Below, in pieces: positions 45,111-54,583 of a DNA stretch of 64,000 nucleotides (positions are counted from its first letter, which is position 1; each line of letters starts with the position of its first letter). The DNA lies in NCBI RefSeq assembly GCF_002783505.1, contig NZ_PFGL01000021.1, forward strand, positions 1 through 64,000. The letters run 5' to 3'. The notes beneath the pieces are model-generated. The model worked only from the letters and a program-made list of their open reading frames with translations, ran no database searches and had not been told where the DNA came from. The position numbers and the translations under genes are program-made. The stretch comes from Shewanella sp. CG12_big_fil_rev_8_21_14_0_65_47_15 (GTDB taxonomy: Bacteria; Pseudomonadota; Gammaproteobacteria; Enterobacterales; Shewanellaceae).

Positions 45111-45401
45111 ATGTTTCCCTATCCAGAGCAGTACCGCATTGCAACGCCCCCCTTAACCACAGCGATTATGGTGGGATGGGCGCTGTTGAGTCATAGTCTG
45201 TTTGCGGACGCGAGTCCAGTGGCGTTATACCCGCTGCTGGCACTTTTCCCCCTAGTGATTGGACTGCATCTGTATTTGATATGGTTAGCGAAGGGGATGG
45301 GGCGACTCGATCAGTGTTTTTATGCCTTAGTGCATATCCCTCTGGCGTTTGTGGTTTGGACCTTCACTATCATGCATGTGAATGGCAACGCATTTTCTTA
45401 G
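45111..45401 (+). CDS. Small hypothetical membrane protein
   Basis: 96 residues with about three membrane helices (TAIMVGWALLSHSLF, LYPLLALFPLVIGLHLYLIW, FYALVHIPLAFVVWTF). It follows the methyltransferase by 55 bases and ends before a perfect terminator, suggesting the last gene of a three-gene unit. No family recognised. Confidence 0.65.
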   Translation: MFPYPEQYRIATPPLTTAIMVGWALLSHSLFADASPVALYPLLALFPLVIGLHLYLIWLAKGMGRLDQCFYALVHIPLAFVVWTFTIMHVNGNAFS

Positions 45402-45420
45402 TAAATCACAATAGCGAAAT

Positions 45421-45456
45421 AAAAAAGCGCCCAATATTCTTGGGCGCTTTTTTATG
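45421..45456. terminator. Bidirectional terminator
   Basis: Perfect stem AAAAAAGCGCCCA / TGGGCGCTTTTTT with loop ATATTCT between converging genes. Confidence 0.93.
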
Positions 45457-45472
45457 GAACTGTGACTTTGGA

Positions 45473-45658
45473 TCAGGCCGTGGTGTTGATATTGTGGCCC
45501 GAATTTCCAACAGGCTTTGGCGCTGCAGCAGCAATTAAATCTACCGCGATTTGGCCTTCAGCTTTTTGCTGCTCTTTGGCTAATTGGGCGACCTTAACGC
45601 CAACGGCACCATTTTCTAAATTGGGCGTGACAGCTTGGGTGTTGAGTGAAATTGACAT
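45473..45658 (-). CDS. YjfB-like putative motility protein
   Basis: 61 residues from the ATG at 45658, chosen for its GAGG ribosome site; the frame extends upstream without support. An amphipathic helix (VKVAQLAKEQQKAEGQIAVD) and a tail LIAAAAPKPVGNSGHNINT resemble the YjfB putative motility family, whose members are short and of unproven role. No flagellar genes are near. Confidence 0.55.
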   Translation of the reverse strand: MSISLNTQAVTPNLENGAVGVKVAQLAKEQQKAEGQIAVDLIAAAAPKPVGNSGHNINTTA

Positions 45659-45750
45659 AACTAACCTCGATAGTAAGCAGGACCCTTTTATCGGCAAACT
45701 CAAGGTTTACTTTAGTCGTTAATCTTGAGTTTGCCAATCATCCCCGCTGT

Positions 45751-47184
45751 TTACTGACTCGCCTTGGCTGAAAGGAATTTTCGACCGAGCACAATCACGG
45801 CGGTAATTCCCAGTGAACCTAAGATTAAGCCCAGTGCCAGTACGACATTTTGCAGCGCTGTCGGGTCAATCACTAAGGCGATCCCCATACCAAGCATCAT
45901 CACCCCTGACATCAGTTTCAGCGCCTGACCCTCTTTCTCGGTCAGTTTACGTTTGCCTAGGGTCGCGCTAAAGACAATTACAATAATCGCCAGTGGAATA
46001 ACATAGACAATATTGTATAAAACCAAATACATATAACGCTCTATGTCCGGTAGATTATGCATGGACAGCACGCTAGTGTAAATCATTGGGAAGCCTGCGG
46101 TGCACAGCAGTTCATAGGCATTGGCGAGTATGGCTAATACGGTCGAGCCAAGGATCAAGGCGCCCAGACTGCTGGAATTGGACAGTTTACCCATACGTTT
46201 TATCAGACTTGTGCGGTTTTCTGCCGACATGGACAGCGTGACCTCACCCTTAGTGAAGAAGTAATCCTTCACATTAATCACCCCTGCGATCAGCGCTAAA
46301 ATCCCCGCCGCTAGGATGATCATACCGCCGTCACTCCCTGCGCCTAACAGCTTAAAGATATTGAGCCAGGCCGTCATAAACAGGAAGTAAATCAAGCCGG
46401 AAAAAAACACGAAGATCCCGCCAACCAATAGCATGCGTCCACGGCTCTTGGCGTTGACCATAATTGACAGTAAAAACAGCAACACGAAGAAGGCGCAGGG
46501 ATTAAAGGCATCGACCCCCGCGAGCACTAAGGTCAACAGTGGCAGAGACATAGTCTCAGGTGTCACCACGCCCACCAATGGCAACTCAACGGGTTGCACT
46601 TCAGCTTGCTCAGTACCGACCAAGCTGGTGGCATCGCAGGTGCCTTCGCCAGTATCTGTGCCACAGGTGCCAAAGAGAGGGGCGTTCGTGGGCGCACTGG
46701 CCGTTGTGCTTGCAACACCTTTTGTTGGCATATCCGCTTGTGCTAACTGTCCACCAAGGGATAAGTAGCAGTTTTTCAAACGATTAACTAAAAACTCGCC
46801 TGTAACCGCCTCACTGGAATAGCCAACAACGGTCTTTTCACAGCTTGCCATAAAGGGAACTGAGCGAGCCTCAGTGGCGGTTTTAGCGGCGATATTTTGC
46901 CAAATCTCCTGTACACCCGGCGCCGACACCATATGGGATTCGAGTTCTATCCAAGGGTATTTTTGTGGCAAGGAATCGATAAAGGGGTGAGCCTCAGCAC
47001 AATGTGGGCAGGTTTTAGACCAAAAGAAATAGAGTTTGATCTTAAGCTCACCCTGATCATTCACATAATGCCAAGTGGTATCTGTCGTGCTTGGCGTCTC
47101 GACATTGGCCCAGCTCGGGCTAATACAGAGTAGCGCCAACATTAGGGAACAGAGAAAAGCGTATTTCGATAGGTATTTTGTCAT
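45751..47184 (-). CDS. Thioredoxin-domain/CcdA-like membrane thiol-disulfide protein
   Basis: 477 residues from the ATG at 47184 (GGGAGG upstream). Signal peptide, then a periplasmic thioredoxin-like domain with active site SKTCPHCAEAHPF (about residue 58), a linker with two cysteines (GTCGTDTGEGTCD), then six membrane helices of the DsbD/CcdA type with Cys in DAFNPCAFFVLLFLL and in ELLCTAGFPMIYT. The domain order is the reverse of having the thioredoxin at the C-terminus of DsbD. It probably moves reducing power from the cytosol to a periplasmic target. Target unknown. Confidence 0.87.
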   Translation of the reverse strand: MTKYLSKYAFLCSLMLALLCISPSWANVETPSTTDTTWHYVNDQGELKIKLYFFWSKTCPHCAEAHPFIDSLPQKYPWIELESHMVSAPGVQEIWQNIAAKTATEARSVPFMASCEKTVVGYSSEAVTGEFLVNRLKNCYLSLGGQLAQADMPTKGVASTTASAPTNAPLFGTCGTDTGEGTCDATSLVGTEQAEVQPVELPLVGVVTPETMSLPLLTLVLAGVDAFNPCAFFVLLFLLSIMVNAKSRGRMLLVGGIFVFFSGLIYFLFMTAWLNIFKLLGAGSDGGMIILAAGILALIAGVINVKDYFFTKGEVTLSMSAENRTSLIKRMGKLSNSSSLGALILGSTVLAILANAYELLCTAGFPMIYTSVLSMHNLPDIERYMYLVLYNIVYVIPLAIIVIVFSATLGKRKLTEKEGQALKLMSGVMMLGMGIALVIDPTALQNVVLALGLILGSLGITAVIVLGRKFLSAKASQ

Positions 47185-47358
47185 AGCGCCTCCCACCAAC
47201 GTGGGGTTAATGGTTTAAAACAATTCTTTGACTATTACTCTACTGAATTCAATCCCTTTGATTAAATTTAGCATTAAGAAGTGTTAGTTAACTCGCTATT
47301 AGCGCTTTTTTGGGAAGTGAGGCAGGTTTATTTTAAGGGGGATTAGAGGCCAGCAACG

Positions 47359-47381
47359 AAAAAAGCACCCTACGGTGCTTT
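47359..47381 (-). terminator. Terminator of ohr
   Basis: Stem AAAGCACC / GGTGCTTT, loop CTAC, with an A-run on the left that acts as the minus-strand T-tract; 22 bases beyond the ohr stop. Confidence 0.85.
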
Positions 47382-47402
47382 AAAAATACTCGTTTGACGA
47401 CG

Positions 47403-47828
47403 TTAACTTAATGCGACGCCATTAACGCTTAGCTTCACATCTATATTGTTGCGAGTGGCATTGGAATAAGGGCACACTTGATGCGCATGGCGCACTAAGG
47501 CTTCGGCAGCTTCTTGCGGTAAAGCTAAGTTGACTTCTAAGACCACCGCTAATGCAAAACCACCCGCCTCATTGGCACCTATGCCAACCACTGCGCTGAC
47601 GGGCGCTTCGGTAATATCCACTTTGCCGATTTTAGCGACATGCAAGACGGCGTTTGAGAAACAAGCGGCATAACCCGCCGCGAATAACTGCTCAGGGTTA
47701 GTCGCAAGTCCGCTGCCGCCCATGGCTTTGGGGTAGGCTAATGCAACATCGAGCAAACCATCATCCGTGCTCACTTGGCCCTGACGCCCCGCTCTTGCCG
47801 TTGCGCGTGTTTCATACAGTGTTTTCAT
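47403..47828 (-). CDS. ohr: Organic hydroperoxide resistance protein Ohr
   Basis: 141-residue thiol peroxidase that reduces organic and lipid hydroperoxides using a lipoylated electron donor. Both catalytic cysteines are present: YAACFSNAV (about 55) and HQVCPYSNATR (about 118), with the family-typical MGGSGLATNPEQLFAAGYAA. It is divergent from ohrR with two palindromic operators between, the standard self-regulated pair. Confidence 0.96.
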   Translation of the reverse strand: MKTLYETRATARAGRQGQVSTDDGLLDVALAYPKAMGGSGLATNPEQLFAAGYAACFSNAVLHVAKIGKVDITEAPVSAVVGIGANEAGGFALAVVLEVNLALPQEAAEALVRHAHQVCPYSNATRNNIDVKLSVNGVALS

Positions 47829-47867
47829 CGTATTGACCTTCTAAGGTTAAGGATCTAGTAAAATAAT

Positions 47868-47887
47868 TTAAATTGCACGCAATTTAA
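47868..47887. promoter_or_regulatory. OhrR operator 1
   Basis: Perfect 20-base palindrome TTAAATTG-CACG-CAATTTAA, 40 bases before the ohr start. OhrR sites are AT-rich with ATTG...CAAT cores. Confidence 0.78.
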
Positions 47888-47927
47888 TTGTGATAAACTA
47901 TAATTCGATCTTTAGTGTGAATGCAAG

Positions 47928-47945
47928 TATATTGTGCGCAATATA
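47928..47945. promoter_or_regulatory. OhrR operator 2
   Basis: Perfect 18-base palindrome TATATTG-TGCG-CAATATA, 22 bases before the ohrR start and about 59 bases from operator 1, sharing the same ATTG-N4-CAAT core. Confidence 0.75.
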
Positions 47946-47966
47946 TTTAATTTGTCGGATTTTCCT

Positions 47967-48464
47967 ATGGCAACAACTCAAGTTGATACCCGCGCGAACC
48001 CTATCGATATGGCCGAAAACGCCAGTGCAGATAATGCCTTATGTCTTGAAAACCAAGTGTGTTTCTCACTTTACAGCGCCGCGAATGCTATGGTGCGAGC
48101 CTATCGCCCCCTGCTAGATAAGTTAGATCTCACCTATCCGCAATATCTAGTGATGTTGGTGTTATGGGAGGAGCAGGGGATCAGCGTTAAAACCCTAGGG
48201 GATAAACTATTCCTCGATTCTGGCACTCTGACCCCGTTACTTAAACGCCTAGAATCTAAGGGATTAGTCAGCCGTGGTCGCAGTGAGCAGGATGAACGGG
48301 TGCGCGTGCTAGCCTTAACCCCTGAAGGAATTGCCCTTAAATCCCAGGCCTGTGACATTCCCCATTTGATGCGCTGCAAAGTGGGCGGAGAGGTAAATGA
48401 GCTTAAGGCATTGAAAGCGATGTGCGATAAGGCGCTTAAACAGTTACATGCTAGCCTTGATTAA
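47967..48464 (+). CDS. ohrR: MarR-family organic peroxide sensor OhrR
   Basis: 165 residues from the ATG at 47967; an upstream in-frame start would overlap operator 2. The sensing cysteine is Cys32 in NQVCFSLYSAANAM, as in the OhrR family, followed by a winged helix (SVKTLGDKLFLDSGTLTPLL, RGRSEQDERVRVLALT). Oxidation of the cysteine by organic peroxide releases the repressor from DNA. Cys26 could be the second cysteine. Divergent from ohr. Confidence 0.94.
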   Translation: MATTQVDTRANPIDMAENASADNALCLENQVCFSLYSAANAMVRAYRPLLDKLDLTYPQYLVMLVLWEEQGISVKTLGDKLFLDSGTLTPLLKRLESKGLVSRGRSEQDERVRVLALTPEGIALKSQACDIPHLMRCKVGGEVNELKALKAMCDKALKQLHASLD

Positions 48465-48599
48465 TGGTTTAAATACCATTTGCTTTAGGGTTAACGTGTT
48501 GACATAGTTGAACTTCATGGGCCAGTAGTCGTATTTTAGGGATAGAATGACTCCGATGGATAAGTTAACAATGCAAGTGTTATTGCGGGTAAATAAGCC

Positions 48600-49775
48600 A
48601 TGGCTTCCTTCGATATAGCCATTATTGGCGGCGGGATCAGCGGTGTGGGGATTGCCCAATATGCGGCGGCAGCGGGCTACTCCACTCTTTTAATTGAAAG
48701 AGGGGAAATTGGCGGCCAAACCTCGGCTAATTCCAGCAAACTTATCCATGGCGGCCTGCGTTATTTAGAGACAGGGCAAATTAATCTAGTGCGTAAGTCT
48801 CTGCTTGAGCGGCGTAATTTACTCAATCTTGCACCGACCCTAGTGAAAGCCGTGCCCTTTTATATTCCGGTTTACGAGAACAGTCAGCGTAGCCCTTGGA
48901 CGATACGGGCCGGACTAAGCCTATATGCAGTGTTAAGTGAATTCGATCCTTTAGGGCGATTTATCTCAGTTCCTGCGGTCCATTGGCATCGTTTAACAGG
49001 GCTTAAGCTATCGGGATTAAAGGCGGTATTTCAGTATTGGGATGCGCAGACTGACGATAAATTACTGACTCAAGCCGTGGCCCGCAGTGCACAGGCATTA
49101 GGGGCTGAGGTTTACGCCGAAGCCGACTTTCTCGGTATGGAGCATCAGTCCCATAGCTGCTCAGTGAGTTTTCAACATGCGGGCGATGTTCGACGGGTCG
49201 AGGCCAGCCTAGTGATCAATGCGGCGGGCCCTTGGGTTAATGAGGTGATCGCTAAAGTGTCGCCCCCACTGGCGGGGGTTGAACTCGACTGGGTGCAGGG
49301 CGCGCATTTGCTGTTGGATATTCCCGCCCTCGACGGCATCTTGTACTTAGAATCCTGCTTCGATAAGCGGGTCATTTTTGTGATGCCCTGGTACGGTCAA
49401 ACCTTAATAGGTACGACGGAAACGGAACTGGCCTCATTGGATAAACCTCCCGAGGTGACTGAGTCCGAGGTTAACTACCTCCTCGGCATTTATCGGCATT
49501 ATTTTCCGCTATCGCCCGAGATTAATGATCTTAAGGCTAAGATAGTTCAGACCTATTGCGGCGTGCGAGTCTTACCTAAACAGAGCTCCCAAGCCTTCGA
49601 GCGGCCGCGGGATATTCTTATGCAAACATCGGTTTCCCATCCGCGGCTGTTGAGTCTATATGGCGGTAAATTAACCACTTTTCGTAGCACTTCGGCCGAA
49701 GTGCTTGAATGGATTGAACAACATCTCGGTAAGCGCCCATCGATTGCCGACGTCGATTCGCTCCCCCTAGGTTGA
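48600..49775 (+). CDS. GlpD-like FAD-dependent oxidoreductase
   Basis: 391 residues. IAIIGGGISGVGIAQYAA is the FAD-binding loop, and SSKLIHGGLRYLE plus VINAAGPWVNEV and YGGKLTTFRSTSAEVL are typical of glycerol-3-phosphate dehydrogenase (GlpD). It is about 110 residues shorter than GlpD and lacks the C-terminal domain, so the substrate may be different. A 23-codon upstream frame (48547-48618) overlaps its start. Monocistronic by spacing. Confidence 0.85.
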   Translation: MASFDIAIIGGGISGVGIAQYAAAAGYSTLLIERGEIGGQTSANSSKLIHGGLRYLETGQINLVRKSLLERRNLLNLAPTLVKAVPFYIPVYENSQRSPWTIRAGLSLYAVLSEFDPLGRFISVPAVHWHRLTGLKLSGLKAVFQYWDAQTDDKLLTQAVARSAQALGAEVYAEADFLGMEHQSHSCSVSFQHAGDVRRVEASLVINAAGPWVNEVIAKVSPPLAGVELDWVQGAHLLLDIPALDGILYLESCFDKRVIFVMPWYGQTLIGTTETELASLDKPPEVTESEVNYLLGIYRHYFPLSPEINDLKAKIVQTYCGVRVLPKQSSQAFERPRDILMQTSVSHPRLLSLYGGKLTTFRSTSAEVLEWIEQHLGKRPSIADVDSLPLG

Positions 49776-49886
49776 TGGCGCGGTGGCCGTACTTTGAAGT
49801 TGTGCCGTTTGGGGCGAGTTCGAGGTGATTTTTCGCCGCAAAAACGCTACAGTATGGCGCTTTTTTACTGATCCCTAGGAATTGTC

Positions 49887-51056
49887 GTGAGTGCTGCCAT
49901 AGTGAGTGCCAAAAGCCAATGTGGTTATTTTAATTTAGGCCAATGCCAATCTTGCCTTCATATTCAAGTTCCTATGGCGCAGCAAGTGGTGGCTAAAACC
50001 CAAGAATTACAGCAACTCCTCGCGCCATTCATTTCCGATCCCTTAGATATTTTTCAAGCGCCCATCTTTGGTGATGTCAGCGGTTTTCGTAATAAAGCTA
50101 AGATGGTGGCCCTAGGCGCGGCCCACGCCCCAGTGCTTGGGATAGTCAGCCCAAGCGGAGAGGCGGTCAGCCTATGTGATTGCCTGTTATATCCGACTGA
50201 TATGCAAGCCTTACTTCATCGCCTAGAGCGTTTTGTACAACAGGCGGGCATTCCGCCTTATCGTGTCGATAAAGCCAAGGGGGAATTGAAGTTTATTTTG
50301 CTGACGCGAAGCCAAGTGCGCGGTGAATATATGTTGCGCTTCGTGCTGCGTACGCTCGATGCCATCCCCCGTATCGAACGTGAATTACCGGCGCTAATGG
50401 CGGAATATCCGCAGATTAAAGTGGTATCGGTCAATATCCAGCCCATTCATATGGCGATCCTCGAAGGGGATGAAGAGATCTTCTTAACCGAAAATACCCG
50501 CCTAGAAGAGCAGTTTAATGATGTCCCCCTATTTATTCGGCCTAAGAGTTTTTTCCAAACCAACCCGCAAGTGGCGGCGCAGTTATATCAAACCGCCCGT
50601 GAGTGGGTGGCTGAGTTTTCACCTCATTCGTTATGGGATCTCTTCTGTGGTGTGGGCGGTTTCGGGCTGCACTGCGCATCCAAAGACATAAAACTCACAG
50701 GGATTGAAATCGAAGCCGAAGCCATTGCCTGCGCGCAAATGTCAGCGCAAATGATGGGGCTCGAAAATGTGCACTTTATGGCGCTCGATTCAACCGACTT
50801 TGCCAAGGGCAAAAGCGCCGCCGATAAGCCGGATTTGATCATAGTGAATCCGCCGCGACGTGGCATTGGTGAGGCACTTTGCCAGTCATTAAGTGAGTTT
50901 GCCCCAAAGGCGATCTTGTATTCCAGCTGTAACCCCAAGACCTTAGCCAAAGATCTCGCGCATATTCAAGGCTATCGGTTAACCAAAGTGCAACTGTTCG
51001 ATTTATTCCCCCACACGGATCATTTCGAGGTTTTAGCTTTGTTAGTCAAGGACTGA
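49887..51056 (+). CDS. rlmC: 23S rRNA (uracil-747-C5)-methyltransferase RlmC
   Basis: 389 residues from a GTG start. N-terminal cysteine cluster [12 protein letters not shown] and CDC for a 4Fe-4S cluster, then [19 protein letters not shown], the SAM site [14 protein letters not shown] (about 250), and the catalytic VNPPRRGIG and [12 protein letters not shown] segments with the nucleophilic Cys. Close in length and sequence pattern to E. coli RlmC (RumB), which makes m5U747. Confidence 0.95.
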   Translation: MSAAIVSAKSQCGYFNLGQCQSCLHIQVPMAQQVVAKTQELQQLLAPFISDPLDIFQAPIFGDVSGFRNKAKMVALGAAHAPVLGIVSPSGEAVSLCDCLLYPTDMQALLHRLERFVQQAGIPPYRVDKAKGELKFILLTRSQVRGEYMLRFVLRTLDAIPRIERELPALMAEYPQIKVVSVNIQPIHMAILEGDEEIFLTENTRLEEQFNDVPLFIRPKSFFQTNPQVAAQLYQTAREWVAEFSPHSLWDLFCGVGGFGLHCASKDIKLTGIEIEAEAIACAQMSAQMMGLENVHFMALDSTDFAKGKSAADKPDLIIVNPPRRGIGEALCQSLSEFAPKAILYSSCNPKTLAKDLAHIQGYRLTKVQLFDLFPHTDHFEVLALLVKD

Positions 51057-51066
51057 GGGCTCGGTC

Positions 51067-51417
51067 TTAAAGTATTTTTGTGCTTAGGCTGTCATCCCAA
51101 ATAATACACAGCGATGCGCCGCCGAGTTTCTCCGAGCGGTTAAGTTCAAGTTTGCCATAGTGCCAAGTGGCGATTTTTTTCACTATATAGAGTCCTAAAC
51201 CGTAGCCGCTGTTATCGCTTTGCTGGGCGTCTCGTTCGAAAGCGGTCATCAATTTTTTGCCTATGCCCTCAAATCCCGGGCCATCGTCTTCGACGCAGAA
51301 TCGATTTTTTCCTGCTTGCTGTTGAAAATACTCACCTCGAAGACTTAGCACCCGTTGTAACACCGGAACCAGAGGATACCAATAGGGCGGTGGTGGGGCC
51401 CTAGGTGGCTTAGCCAT
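51067..51417 (-). pseudogene. Remnant of a sensor histidine kinase (ATPase end)
   Basis: 116 residues holding only the end of a kinase ATP-binding domain: VEDDGPGFEG (G1 box) and SGYGLGLYIVKKIA (G2 box). The phosphorylated His, N box, sensor and membrane parts are missing, and the first 40 residues (PPRAPPPPYWYPL) do not resemble a kinase. No response regulator is adjacent. It looks like the 3' end of an RstB-like kinase left after deletion. Confidence 0.75.
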
Positions 51418-51537
51418 GCTGCTCGTATTGGGGGTATGGTCATTCTACAAATGGAATACTAGGATTTAGTTTTCATTAAACTTTCATTTTAGTGGCATAA
51501 TCTTGCCTACTTTATGTTCCTAAAGGCAAAGCTTATG

Positions 51538-52683
51538 CTACAGATATTCCTGCGTTTTTTAACTCTTGGCCTGATGAGTTTCGGTGGTCCTGCGGCCCAT
51601 ATAGGGTATTTTCGCCAGACCTTCGTCAATGAACTCGCATGGCTTGATGATAAACGCTATGCCAGCTTTGTGGCCTTAAGCCAATTTATGCCGGGACCTG
51701 GGTCGAGCCAAGTGGGTTTTGCCATTGGTTATCATCGTGGTGGGCTTTTAGGTGCGATAGCGGCCTTTATCGGGTTTACCTTACCTTCATTTATCCTGAT
51801 GTATTTGCTGGCGGTGACGACCGCAGCATGGCTTGCCAATGAGTATATGCAAGGCATAGTACATGGGTTAAAGCTGTTGGCTGTGGTCGTGGTCGCCGAT
51901 GCCGTGCTTGCCATGTTTAAGCAGTTTTGTCAGCGCCATAGTGCGCGTATGCTGATGCTAGGCAGTGCGGCAATCATATTAATGGTGCCTCTTTTATGGG
52001 TACAAATTATTCTGTTAATCATTGCAGCCCTAGTCGGTGTGCGTTTTTTGAGCGCCACCGCTGACATGGATACGGCTGAACCTATTCGTTTAAATTACTT
52101 CTATTTATTGCTCTTTTTTGGCCTATTTATCGCCAGTTTCTTTATGGTGAATTTAGGCGCAGAGGGCGGCATCTTCGCTGAGTTTTACCGAGTGGGGAGT
52201 CTGGTCTTCGGTGGCGGTCATGTGGTACTGCCCCTATTGGAAACCGCCGTTGGCGATACCTTGGGGAGCGATCGTTTTTTAACGGGTTATGCTTTTGCCC
52301 AAGCCGTGCCTGGCCCCATGTTCACCTTTGCCAGCTTTCTGGGGGCGGAGATGATGCTAGATAATCCTTTTATTGGCGCTGGTATCGCAACGGCCGCGAT
52401 TTTTTTACCGGGTTTTTTATTGATGTTGGTGGGTTTAAAAAGCTGGCATGCGATCGCGGCTAGACCCAAAATGGCGGGCGCACTTGCGGGGATAAATGCC
52501 AGTGTCGTCGGGTTATTGCTCGCCGCGCTCTATCAACCTGTGTTTAATCAAGCGGTGTTTTCGGCCCAAGATATGGCCTTAGTACTGCTAGGTTTTGGCG
52601 CGTTGAAACTCTTTAAGCCCCCAGTGCTTATGTTGGTCTTGGCTTTCTGTATTTTTGGCATTGGCTCGACGTTTCTAAACTAA
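51538..52683 (+). CDS. chrA: Chromate transporter ChrA
   Basis: 381 residues from the ATG at 51538 (AAAGG 8 bases upstream). Two homologous CHR halves: GLMSFGGPAAHIGYFRQTF with LSQFMPGPGSSQVGFAIGYH, and GSLVFGGGHVVLPLLE with AQAVPGPMFTFASFLG. The family expels chromate (some members may move sulfate or other oxyanions). Single gene. Confidence 0.93.
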   Translation, partial: LQIFLRFLTLGLMSFGGPAAHIGYFRQTFVNELAWLDDKRYASFVALSQFMPGPGSSQVGFAIGYHRGGLLGAIAAFIGFTLPSFILMYLLAVTTAAWLANEYMQGIVHGLKLLAVVVVADAVLAMFKQFCQRHSARMLMLGSAAIILMVPLLWVQIILLIIAALVGVRFLSATADMDTAEPIRLNYFYLLLFFGLFIASFFMVNLGAEGGIFAEFYRVGSLVFGGGHVVLPLLETAVGDTLGSDRFLTGYAFAQAVPGPMFTFASFLGAEMMLDNPFIGAGIATAAIFLPGFLLMLVGLKSWHAIAARPKMAGALAGINASVVGLLLAALYQPVFNQAVFSAQDMALVLLGFGALKLFKPPVLMLVLAFCIFGIGSTFLN

Positions 52684-52840
52684 GCCGATTCACTAAATCA
52701 ATTTGCTAAGTCAATTCGCTAAAAGGTAATTTTTACAAATAATCTTGGGATTTGTTATCTACAGCGCTAAGAATGTGCACTATTTTGGCTATACTCCAAC
52801 CATACTAAAAAAAAGCTATATCACCTTGGAGTTAGCAAGC

Positions 52841-54505
52841 ATGTCGAATTTTAGCCTGCGTAATAAATTACTACTGTTATCGCTTTTCCCCCTGATTTTG
52901 ACCTTGTTTGTGTTGATGTCGGTTTCCTACTATGTTGAACAAGGAGCCCTTAACGATGAGGTCATCACTTTCAAAACTAAGCTGGTTGGGGAACGTAAAC
53001 AACAAATTAAAGAAGCGACCGAGATTGCCGCTGGAATCGTGCAATACCAACTGTCTCTCAAGGAAAATGGCAATGTGAATCAAGCGCTGCGGGATATTCG
53101 TTTTGGCAGTGCGGGTTATTTCTTTATCTATGACTCCCAAGGAAAGAACATTTTCCATGCCCTTATGCCCAATTTGGAAGGGCAAAATAAAATCGATATG
53201 ACCGATCCCCGCGGCACTAAAATCATTGTCGGTTTGCTCGATGCGGCTAAACGTGGTGATGGTCATTTTTCCTATTTTTATCAAAAACCCAATACGAATG
53301 AACAGATTGAGAAAATCAGTTATGTGACTATGATCCCCAGCACCGACTGGATGTTAGGTACGGGGGCCTATATCGACGATATCGAGGCTGTGGTTGAGGA
53401 TTACCGTCAAACGGTTACCGAGCAAATGAGAGATAAATCCTTTGGGATCCTCTTGATCGCGCTGTTACTGACAGGGGTGACGGCGTTTATCATCATGGTT
53501 GCGGCCCACCGTATGGTAGTGCCAATTAAAAATATGGCCGACAACCTCAATGATATCGCCAAGGGTGAAGGGGATTTAACTAAGCGCCTTGCCGTGAAGG
53601 GTGAAGATGAAATTGCCCAATTAGGTCAGTCCTTTAACTTGTTTGTGGATAAGCTGCAAACCATTATTGGCGATGTGGCGAGTGCGACCAATAGGGTGAA
53701 AGCTGCGGCCAATTCGATCCACGATCAGACTAAAGTCATGTCGAGCCAGCTGCTGAGCCATAACAATGAAACCGATCAAGTGGTGACTGCGATTACTGAA
53801 ATGTCATCTACGGCGAGTGAGGTGGCCCAAAACACGACCCAAGTGGCAGAGGCGACTCAGGCGGCAACCGGTGATGTGGCCAACGCCCAGCGTTGTGTCG
53901 ATGCTTCACTGGAGGAAATTGCCGCCCTGATGGAACAAATCAATAATGCGGCGGGCAGTATTCAATCCCTAAGTGAACAATCCCAGAAGATTAACAGCGT
54001 ACTTTCGGTGATAGGCGGGATTGCAGAGCAGACAAACCTATTAGCCTTAAACGCGGCGATTGAAGCCGCCAGAGCCGGTGAACAGGGCCGAGGGTTTGCC
54101 GTAGTGGCCGATGAGGTGCGTAACTTAGCCAGCCGGACTCAGGCAAGTACCTTAGAGATCAACGAGATGTTATCGGCATTGCATAAGTTGGTATCGCAGG
54201 CGGTTAAAACCATGGACGAGAGTCAACAGAGCTGTGTGCGTTCGGTGGAGTCTTCCCGTGCGATTTCCGAAAGTCTAGGCTCGGTCACTTCGGCGGTAAC
54301 GGCGATTAATGATATGAGCACCCAAATTGCCACGGCGGCGACCGAGCAAAGCTCAGTCACCGAAGAGATTAACCGCAATGTGTATGCCATCCAAGAAATC
54401 GTCAATGAGTTACTCCATTCCAGCGAAGATGCGGCAAGAGTCAGCCAAACCGTATCACAGGAAGGGATTAACCTTGGTAAGTTGGTCGGTCAGTTTAAGA
54501 TTTAA
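52841..54505 (+). CDS. Methyl-accepting chemotaxis protein, single-Cache
   Basis: 554 residues from the ATG at 52841 (GGAG 9 bases upstream; the frame is open earlier). Membrane helix 1 (about 10-30), periplasmic single-Cache sensor ([38 protein letters not shown]), helix 2 (about 200-222), HAMP ([20 protein letters not shown]), then a signalling hairpin with the conserved tip [20 protein letters not shown]. Single-Cache receptors often sense small organic acids. No C-terminal CheR-binding pentapeptide is seen. Confidence 0.93.
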   Translation: MSNFSLRNKLLLLSLFPLILTLFVLMSVSYYVEQGALNDEVITFKTKLVGERKQQIKEATEIAAGIVQYQLSLKENGNVNQALRDIRFGSAGYFFIYDSQGKNIFHALMPNLEGQNKIDMTDPRGTKIIVGLLDAAKRGDGHFSYFYQKPNTNEQIEKISYVTMIPSTDWMLGTGAYIDDIEAVVEDYRQTVTEQMRDKSFGILLIALLLTGVTAFIIMVAAHRMVVPIKNMADNLNDIAKGEGDLTKRLAVKGEDEIAQLGQSFNLFVDKLQTIIGDVASATNRVKAAANSIHDQTKVMSSQLLSHNNETDQVVTAITEMSSTASEVAQNTTQVAEATQAATGDVANAQRCVDASLEEIAALMEQINNAAGSIQSLSEQSQKINSVLSVIGGIAEQTNLLALNAAIEAARAGEQGRGFAVVADEVRNLASRTQASTLEINEMLSALHKLVSQAVKTMDESQQSCVRSVESSRAISESLGSVTSAVTAINDMSTQIATAATEQSSVTEEINRNVYAIQEIVNELLHSSEDAARVSQTVSQEGINLGKLVGQFKI

Positions 54506-54529
54506 GCCTCAGTTAAGTGGACTCAGTAT

Positions 54530-54562
54530 AAAAAACGGGAGCGATTTAGGCTCCCGTTTTTT
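54530..54562. terminator. Bidirectional terminator between the chemoreceptor and formate dehydrogenase genes
   Basis: Perfect 13-pair stem AAAAAACGGGAGC / GCTCCCGTTTTTT with loop GATTTAG, with T-runs in both directions. Confidence 0.93.
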
Positions 54563-54583
54563 ATTACCCCGCTTAAGCTTGGT

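Noticed and set aside
48547..48618. 23-codon upstream frame overlapping the GlpD-like start
   Set aside because: Could be a leader peptide, but there is no ribosome site, attenuator hairpin or codon bias to support it.
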